From an uncultured Lachnospiraceae bacterium (lineage in GTDB: Bacteria > Bacillota > Clostridia > Lachnospirales > Lachnospiraceae), in contig CAJUJR010000087.1 of the NCBI GenBank assembly GCA_910586605.1, positions 1 through 11,871 on the forward strand: 11,871 nucleotides of DNA, written 5' to 3'. Shown here piece by piece: positions 7,107 through 11,871 of the stretch. Below the pieces are notes generated by a model. It did not search any database and was not told the DNA's origin. It saw only the letters and a list, made by a program, of their open reading frames with translations. The translations under genes and the position numbers were made by a program. Position 1 is the stretch's first letter, and each line of letters opens with the position of its first letter.

Positions 7107-10100
7107 TTAATTAATTGATACAACCTCTACCCTGCAGCTCAGCCTGCAGCCATTTACATAAGCATATACATATGTGGTTCCGACACTCCGGCCGACAACC
7201 CTGCCATTTGCCACAGTTGCGATGCTGTTGTTTGCAGAATACCAGGTAATCGGATCACTTGTTCCATGAACTACCAATGTTTCTGTATCATACTGCCGCA
7301 TCCGTATTGAAGTCTTATTTAAAGCCACAACATTGACAGTTACAGTTGCAGTTACACCACTTTCCGACATAATCGTAATCGTTGCAGTACCTGTTCCAAC
7401 TGCTGTTACTTTTCCATTGTTCGTAACGGTTGCCACCCTTGTATTATCAGACGCCATTTTAATCTTATCTGTATGGTCATCTGGCAGAATTGTATAGGAA
7501 AGCTTAGCAGTATCCCCTCTCACCATAGTCAGGTTTGTCTGCGCCACCATAATACTGGAGGTGTCAATTGGTTCCATGACTTTAACAAGGCATCTTGCCT
7601 TCTTATTGCCGCCATCTGTTGTCGTAGCAGTGATATAAGTCTCCCCTTCTGCATAACCGGTAATCTTGCCAGAGCCATTTACAACAGCAACCTTCTTATC
7701 ACTGGAAGACCATTTTACTTTCTTAATCGTTGCATTGGAAGGGTTTACTTTCGCCTTGAGCTTCAATGTACGCCCAATGTAACATACGGCATATGCCTTA
7801 TTCAACGATACGCTGGAAGCACGGCGGATAACAATAACACGGCATCTTGCAGTAGCATGCGTTACATCTGTTGTCTTTGCCACAATATAAGTAGAACCAA
7901 CCCTCTTTGCCTTAATCTTACCAGAATTAGCGCCAACAGAAGCAATTGAACTGTTCTTTGATGTAAATTTAACAGAAGGAAGCTTTGAATCATTGCTCTT
8001 TACTGTCTTTTTCAGGCGGTAGGTAGAACCAATATTCATGCGGATGCTCGTTTTGTCAAGCTTCACACTGCTCTTTAACTTCGCAACTTTTACACGACAG
8101 GTTGCACTCTGCTTGTAATATGTCAATGTACATTTAATTGTACAAGAGCCGATTTTCTTTCCTGTTACTTTACCGGAAGAGTTAACTGATGCAATTGCCC
8201 TATTAGAAGATTTCCATGTTGCTGTCTTTTTGGCATTTGACGGAACAGTTACCTTCTTAATGTTAAAACTCTTCCCAATTGCAATTTCCCTCGAAGCTGG
8301 CGATAAAGTAAACTTAATCCCACTTTCTACTGTAACCTGGCAGATAGCCGTTTTGCCGCTTGCCACATCCTGGCAGGTGATAATTGTAAAGCCCTCTGCT
8401 TCTCCTTTCACAACCCCTTCTTCTGTAACAGTCGCAACTTCCTCATTGCCCGATGTATACGTTACTTCCTGACGTGATGTATCATCCGGGATATAAATCG
8501 GTTTAATCTGCTGCTCCTCTCCAATAAAAAGTGACATTTCCTCTGGATCAATGCTAAACTCTTCTACTGGCACTTTTGGCTTAGTAACATGGATCATACA
8601 GGTAATAGCACCATTCGTACCAAGTTCTGCAGCCGTGGCAATAATCATTGTCATGCCTTCTTTTACACCAGTTACAACACCTTTTGCATCTACCGTAGCA
8701 ATACTTGTATCTGTTGAACGGAAGGTTAAATCTTTCCTGACATTTTCAGAAGGTGTGTATGTTACATCAAGCGTCTTCTTTTCCCCTTCTTCAATTGTCA
8801 GTTCCTTATCCTTAAACTGAATGCTGGTAAGCTTTTCACGCACTGTAACATCAATCAATGCTGTAGCGCTTCCACCCTGCACCATAATTGTCGCCGTACC
8901 AACCCCGGCTGCTGTAATCACTCCATTGTTAACTGTAGCAACATTTGATTTCGTAGAAGACCATGTAAGCGTCTTATCTGATGGATTAACCGGAGTAAGT
9001 GTTAACCCAACTTCATACTTTTCTCCCTTCACCATTTCCAAACTTGAAACATTTGGTTTAATACCCGTAATTGGGTCATCTTTTACTGTTACTACACATT
9101 GGGCAAATACTCCATTCGGGTTATAAACCGGTCTTACTGTAATTGTTGTCTGCCCAATTGCTAAAATAGTTAACATGCCTTTTTCATCTACAGTAGCAAT
9201 TGATGGATCAGAAGACTCCCACGAAAGTTCTCTGGATGTCGCATCTGCAGGCTCATAAACTGCATCTAAATATACAAATGGCGTAGCAATTGACGTCGTA
9301 TAGCTGTTCCCCTGATCAATCGTTATACCTGTAATCGCTGAAGTAACTGTTACAAGACAGGTCGCATATGCATCATTATCTCTGTTAATCGCAGTAACAA
9401 CAGCCTGCCCGGACTTTTCTGTAGCCGTAACTCTTGCTGCGATACTTCCTGTCTGTGCCTCTACTGTTACAACAGAGGTGTCAGAAGATACCCATAAAAT
9501 ATTTTGCGTACCAGTCAGATTTGTATTTAAATATTCCGAACTCCCTGCCTCTAAACGAAGCGTTGACGGATCAATCCTGAAGTCCGTAGCAGAGGAAGTA
9601 ATTGTAACATCACAATAAGCTACCCATGTAATACTGCGTGTATCTGTATAATACAAAGTAACGCGCACCGGCTGGTTCAACGGCGTTTCTTTCGATGCCG
9701 TGACCGTTACATACCGCCCTACTTCATTACTCAGGGTAGCGTATTGCGAGTCACTTATCGACCATCTAAACTGAGAATTATCTGCATTTGGGTTAGAGCC
9801 TATCAGCCCCCATAAATCAAGGGTAGCTCCAACCGCTATTTCCGCTGCCGAACGGTTTAATGCAAATGTATCCTCTACATTAATTGTTATGTAAATTTCA
9901 TCCTGTTCCAATCCAGGAATCTCTGTTGCAACCGTAGAACTGTTTCTTCTAATTTTAATCCTAGCAGTTCCAAGCATTTTTGTAGACACAATCTTTGCAT
10001 TCGCATCTACCCCAATGATCGCTGAACCAGAAACAATCTCATAAGAAAAAAATTCATTTAAGTTTTTTAGTGGAAGGTTCAATGCATCTGCTATACTATA

Positions 10101-11333
10101 AGTACTTCCAAGGCTCAGTGAAACAGTTTTATCCACAAAAGAGCATCGAACGCTAGTTTGTAGGTTGATTGAACTAACATTTGATTTCTTTTCATCATCC
10201 TTACTATCCTCAAAAGAGGAATATGTCCCCCGGACATAAAACTGAAGATTATAAACCCCAGCCTTTGCTTCCACACGATATGCTTTCTCCGACTGAATAT
10301 AAACAAGCCTTGCTTCATCAGCATCCTCACCTGTATTCCCTAAGGAATCACGCACCAAGGTTGTTGTCTCAGGTCTGCTCAAATCCCCTTTCGATATAAC
10401 CCATATCAGCTTATCCGCAATCCCCAGTTCAGGATGCCATGCATCCCTAATAGATACCTTTACTTTATCATTATTTTCTATTGTTACAGAACCAGTTTCA
10501 TTCACAGTCCCATTGACAAGGCCGCCAACCAGCACATCATTTGTAGACGCATCACAAATCTGCGGTCTTACATAAACCTCTATAGTATCAGTCAATGTTG
10601 CCACGCCATCATTATATGAAACAGTCAGCTTTGCCCTTCCTGCCCCCACCGCCTGTACTGCTGGGCACTGAATCGCAGCGCCAGACGCCGTTGTTGTCCC
10701 AATTCTGATAACATCTTCATTACTGCTGGTCCAGGAAGCACTCTGTCCATTACCAAAGATCAATTTTAAATAATTATTAGGACTATTTTCATCACCAATC
10801 GGAAGGACAGCATCATATTCCATGACCAACGCAGCTCTTTCATCTTTGTTATAAACCTTTTTCATGCTAGAGCCAGCGCTTACAGCTGTATCATTTAAAA
10901 ATTCATTGATAGAAAACAAAACCTCTACCGTCATAGAAACTACCTCTGTATGGGTGCCATTGGCATCTGTATAAGTAATTTCCACCTGGATTGCTACAGA
11001 CCCGGTAGCATTCTGAACCACCAATGTTGCAGTCGCAGCTTTATCATTCGTAATTTTAACAATATTTTCATTCAAACTTTTCCATTTATAACTACTGATA
11101 CTTGCTCCATCTTTAGCAATCAAGCTGTAATTATCGGTAGAACGGCGCATAGAAAATCTTCCGCCTGCATTAATAGTCGTTCCCGAACTATCTTGAAACT
11201 GAAAAACATCTGCTGCCTGAATCGACTGATGGTTCTGATAATTCATAAAACCAAATAGTCCAACCGTAAACAGCAGTAATACACCAATCCCCCATATCCA
11301 TCTTTTCCGTAGTTTATGCACTATTCCTTTCAT
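7107..11333 (-). CDS. Large exported protein of tandem bacterial Ig-like (Big_2) domains
   Basis: This 1408-residue protein has a basic N-terminus and one hydrophobic segment (about 12-31) ending near SIQAA, consistent with a signal peptide or signal anchor; there is no lipobox. Residues 42-580 form about five divergent beta-rich modules. Residues 582-1408 are ten recognisable Big_2 repeats of about 72-87 residues, each with the pattern W/F-S-S-x-(D/N)-x-x-(I/V)-A-x-V, then G-x-(V/I)-x-G, then a final strand such as ATCRVKV. I see no LPXTG motif, SLH module, choline-binding repeats, C-terminal membrane segment or enzyme domain. Such proteins are commonly surface adhesins or matrix proteins; the function here is inferred only from the fold. 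The ATG is preceded by GGGGAGG six bases upstream. The array changes from acidic to strongly basic along its length. Confidence 0.93.
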   Translation of the reverse strand: MKGIVHKLRKRWIWGIGVLLLFTVGLFGFMNYQNHQSIQAADVFQFQDSSGTTINAGGRFSMRRSTDNYSLIAKDGASISSYKWKSLNENIVKITNDKAATATLVVQNATGSVAIQVEITYTDANGTHTEVVSMTVEVLFSINEFLNDTAVSAGSSMKKVYNKDERAALVMEYDAVLPIGDENSPNNYLKLIFGNGQSASWTSSNEDVIRIGTTTASGAAIQCPAVQAVGAGRAKLTVSYNDGVATLTDTIEVYVRPQICDASTNDVLVGGLVNGTVNETGSVTIENNDKVKVSIRDAWHPELGIADKLIWVISKGDLSRPETTTLVRDSLGNTGEDADEARLVYIQSEKAYRVEAKAGVYNLQFYVRGTYSSFEDSKDDEKKSNVSSINLQTSVRCSFVDKTVSLSLGSTYSIADALNLPLKNLNEFFSYEIVSGSAIIGVDANAKIVSTKMLGTARIKIRRNSSTVATEIPGLEQDEIYITINVEDTFALNRSAAEIAVGATLDLWGLIGSNPNADNSQFRWSISDSQYATLSNEVGRYVTVTASKETPLNQPVRVTLYYTDTRSITWVAYCDVTITSSATDFRIDPSTLRLEAGSSEYLNTNLTGTQNILWVSSDTSVVTVEAQTGSIAARVTATEKSGQAVVTAINRDNDAYATCLVTVTSAITGITIDQGNSYTTSIATPFVYLDAVYEPADATSRELSWESSDPSIATVDEKGMLTILAIGQTTITVRPVYNPNGVFAQCVVTVKDDPITGIKPNVSSLEMVKGEKYEVGLTLTPVNPSDKTLTWSSTKSNVATVNNGVITAAGVGTATIMVQGGSATALIDVTVREKLTSIQFKDKELTIEEGEKKTLDVTYTPSENVRKDLTFRSTDTSIATVDAKGVVTGVKEGMTMIIATAAELGTNGAITCMIHVTKPKVPVEEFSIDPEEMSLFIGEEQQIKPIYIPDDTSRQEVTYTSGNEEVATVTEEGVVKGEAEGFTIITCQDVASGKTAICQVTVESGIKFTLSPASREIAIGKSFNIKKVTVPSNAKKTATWKSSNRAIASVNSSGKVTGKKIGSCTIKCTLTYYKQSATCRVKVAKLKSSVKLDKTSIRMNIGSTYRLKKTVKSNDSKLPSVKFTSKNSSIASVGANSGKIKAKRVGSTYIVAKTTDVTHATARCRVIVIRRASSVSLNKAYAVCYIGRTLKLKAKVNPSNATIKKVKWSSSDKKVAVVNGSGKITGYAEGETYITATTTDGGNKKARCLVKVMEPIDTSSIMVAQTNLTMVRGDTAKLSYTILPDDHTDKIKMASDNTRVATVTNNGKVTAVGTGTATITIMSESGVTATVTVNVVALNKTSIRMRQYDTETLVVHGTSDPITWYSANNSIATVANGRVVGRSVGTTYVYAYVNGCRLSCRVEVVSIN
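7110..9590 (-). repeat. Tandem array of ten Big_2 Ig-like domain repeats within the large coding sequence
   Basis: Approximate repeat limits in residues are 582-666, 667-753, 755-834, 835-920, 922-1004, 1005-1085, 1087-1171, 1172-1255, 1258-1336 and 1337-1408. Repeats are clearly related but diverged at the residue level, so this is an old array, not a recent tandem duplication. Most carry a lone Cys in the final strand (for example ATCLV, AQCVV, AICQV, ARCRV, LSCRV). Two repeats (6 and 10) contain additional Cys residues. Confidence 0.85.
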
Positions 11334-11579
11334 TCTCTACCTCCCCGTCTGTCTTTCTATCATTTCAGCAATTCTAAACAAAAAATTAATACCTACAATC
11401 CCCTATGCAAAAGGATATCATGCTTCTATGTCAAAATTGTGTAAAAATGCCAAAAAACGATAGCTGCGATACCATATAATATATATCGACAGAAAACACC
11501 TCTCTTTTGACTAACTTATAGTATATCATTTCAGATTTTATTTTTCAATAAAAAAACTGCTGTCAATATAGAAAAAACT
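11334..11579. other. Intergenic region upstream of the Ig-like gene; no gene seen
   Basis: AT-rich, with no convincing ORF or RNA gene. On the minus strand a perfect -35 TTGACA (11429-11434) has no good -10; the best is TGCATA, 19 nt away. TGTCGAT (11485-11491, minus) matches the 0A-box consensus at six of seven positions. An 11-bp direct repeat, TATCATTTCAG, occurs at 11358-11368 and 11524-11534. I could not identify a c-di-GMP riboswitch, which sometimes controls large clostridial surface proteins. Confidence 0.4.
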
Positions 11580-11691
11580 ATCAACAGGTTACTATTCACG
11601 GTCAATTTCTGGAAAAAGTTAAAATCATTATGCCTGCACATATGATTTTAGCTCTTTTACAGGAATTGACCGTGAATAGTAACATCAACAG
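11580..11691. mobile_element. 96-bp MITE-like hairpin element with 8-bp flanking direct repeats
   Basis: The element (11588-11683) has perfect 20-bp terminal inverted repeats: GTTACTATTCACGGTCAATT at 11588-11607 and its reverse complement at 11664-11683. Pairing continues inward to G11611-C11660, then, after small mismatches and a one-base shift, through GTTAAAATCAT (11618-11628) with ATGATTTTAGC (11642-11652). Nearly the whole element therefore folds into one hairpin with a 13-nt loop. It is flanked by ATCAACAG at 11580-11587 and again at 11684-11691, a perfect 8-bp direct repeat typical of target duplication. It has no coding capacity and would need a transposase supplied in trans. The transposase family cannot be named from this alone. 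Confidence 0.8.
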
Positions 11692-11706
11692 CCATAACTA
11701 GCAACT

Positions 11707-11744
11707 ATCAGCATGTTACTACCCGTAAATAGTGATGTCAGCAT
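11707..11744. repeat. Short degenerate relative of the hairpin element with near-perfect flanking repeats
   Basis: The core GTTACTACCCGTAAATAGTGAT (11715-11736) joins a left end (GTTACTA) and a right end (CCGTAAATAGTGAT, compare CCGTGAATAGTAAC) of the same family with the middle missing. The two ends pair over seven positions, including G-U pairs in RNA. ATCAGCAT (11707-11714) precedes the core and GTCAGCAT (11737-11744) follows it, a 7-of-8 direct repeat. The sequence before it (CTATCAGCATGTTACTA) also resembles that before the 96-bp element (CTATCAACAGGTTACTA) at 15 of 17 positions. Confidence 0.55.
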
Positions 11745-11778
11745 ATAGCAAGCTCACCCCAAGAAGCAGGATATTACA

Positions 11779-11798
11779 GTCCCTGCACCCCGCAGGAC
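11779..11798. repeat. Small GC-rich inverted repeat
   Basis: GTCCCTGC-ACCC-CGCAGGAC forms seven pairs (GTCC, TGC) with one bulged C and a short loop. No T-run follows on either strand, so I do not call it a terminator. It lies in the gene-free tail of the window, where nothing else is recognisable apart from one unconvincing 46-codon frame. Confidence 0.4.
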
Positions 11799-11871
11799 GT
11801 TCATTTAGCCCCCTTATCCCCATACGCACCAACTTAATTAATCTTCCATAATAAATCATTTTCTGATATCA

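Noticed and set aside
7473..7949. 158-codon plus-strand frame opposite the Ig-like repeats
   Set aside because: It is the antisense shadow of a long, clearly coding repeat gene, as are the other plus-strand frames at 8230-9126 and 10181-11258.
11358..11534. 11-bp direct repeat TATCATTTCAG (11358-11368 and 11524-11534) as an insertion or attachment site pair
   Set aside because: No inverted ends or gene lie between the copies, and such a match is not very unlikely in AT-rich sequence.
11580..11871. CRISPR array at the right edge
   Set aside because: The repeats are inverted, few and unevenly spaced, and there are no cas genes.

Overview
The window reads as chromosome of a low-GC, endospore-forming Firmicute. 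It is most likely a Clostridia member of the Lachnospiraceae type. This is inferred from the recN-spoIVB-spo0A sporulation block, the style of the proteins, and a large secreted protein of bacterial Ig-like (Big_2) domains. No species can be named from sequence alone.

Layout, left to right. The left edge (1-137) has no gene but carries one arm of a dispersed repeat (81-99). A tRNA-Thr(CGU) gene (177-249, + strand) has its own promoter and ends in a stem-loop that can also stop transcription from the opposite side. All six protein genes lie on the minus strand. In their own transcription order they are: a 1408-residue exported Ig-like repeat protein (7107-11333), recN (5270-6958), spoIVB (3790-5112), spo0A (2763-3557), glgA (1057-2493) and an RsuA-type rRNA pseudouridine synthase (301-1053). 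Stem-loops separate the Ig-like gene from recN, recN from spoIVB and spo0A from glgA. glgA and the pseudouridine synthase are 3 nt apart and almost certainly co-transcribed. The right edge (11334-11871) has no convincing gene and holds a cluster of inverted repeats.

How the genes fit together. recN, spoIVB and spo0A form the classic firmicute neighbourhood. RecN handles double-strand break repair. SpoIVB is the PDZ serine protease that signals from the forespore to activate pro-sigma-K processing. Spo0A is the master response regulator of sporulation entry. A 0A-box-like site lies upstream of the predicted spo0A promoter. GlgA makes glycogen, a plausible carbon store for a sporulating cell, but nothing in the sequence proves a functional link. 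The Ig-like protein sits directly upstream of recN, where argR is commonly found in related genomes, so this side of the cluster looks rearranged.

The least ordinary item is at 11580-11691: a 96-bp element with perfect 20-bp terminal inverted repeats that folds almost end to end into one hairpin and is flanked by perfect 8-bp direct repeats (ATCAACAG). This is the structure of a miniature inverted-repeat transposable element (MITE). A shorter relative with 7-of-8-matching flanks follows at 11707-11744, and one arm of the family lies at the other end of the window.
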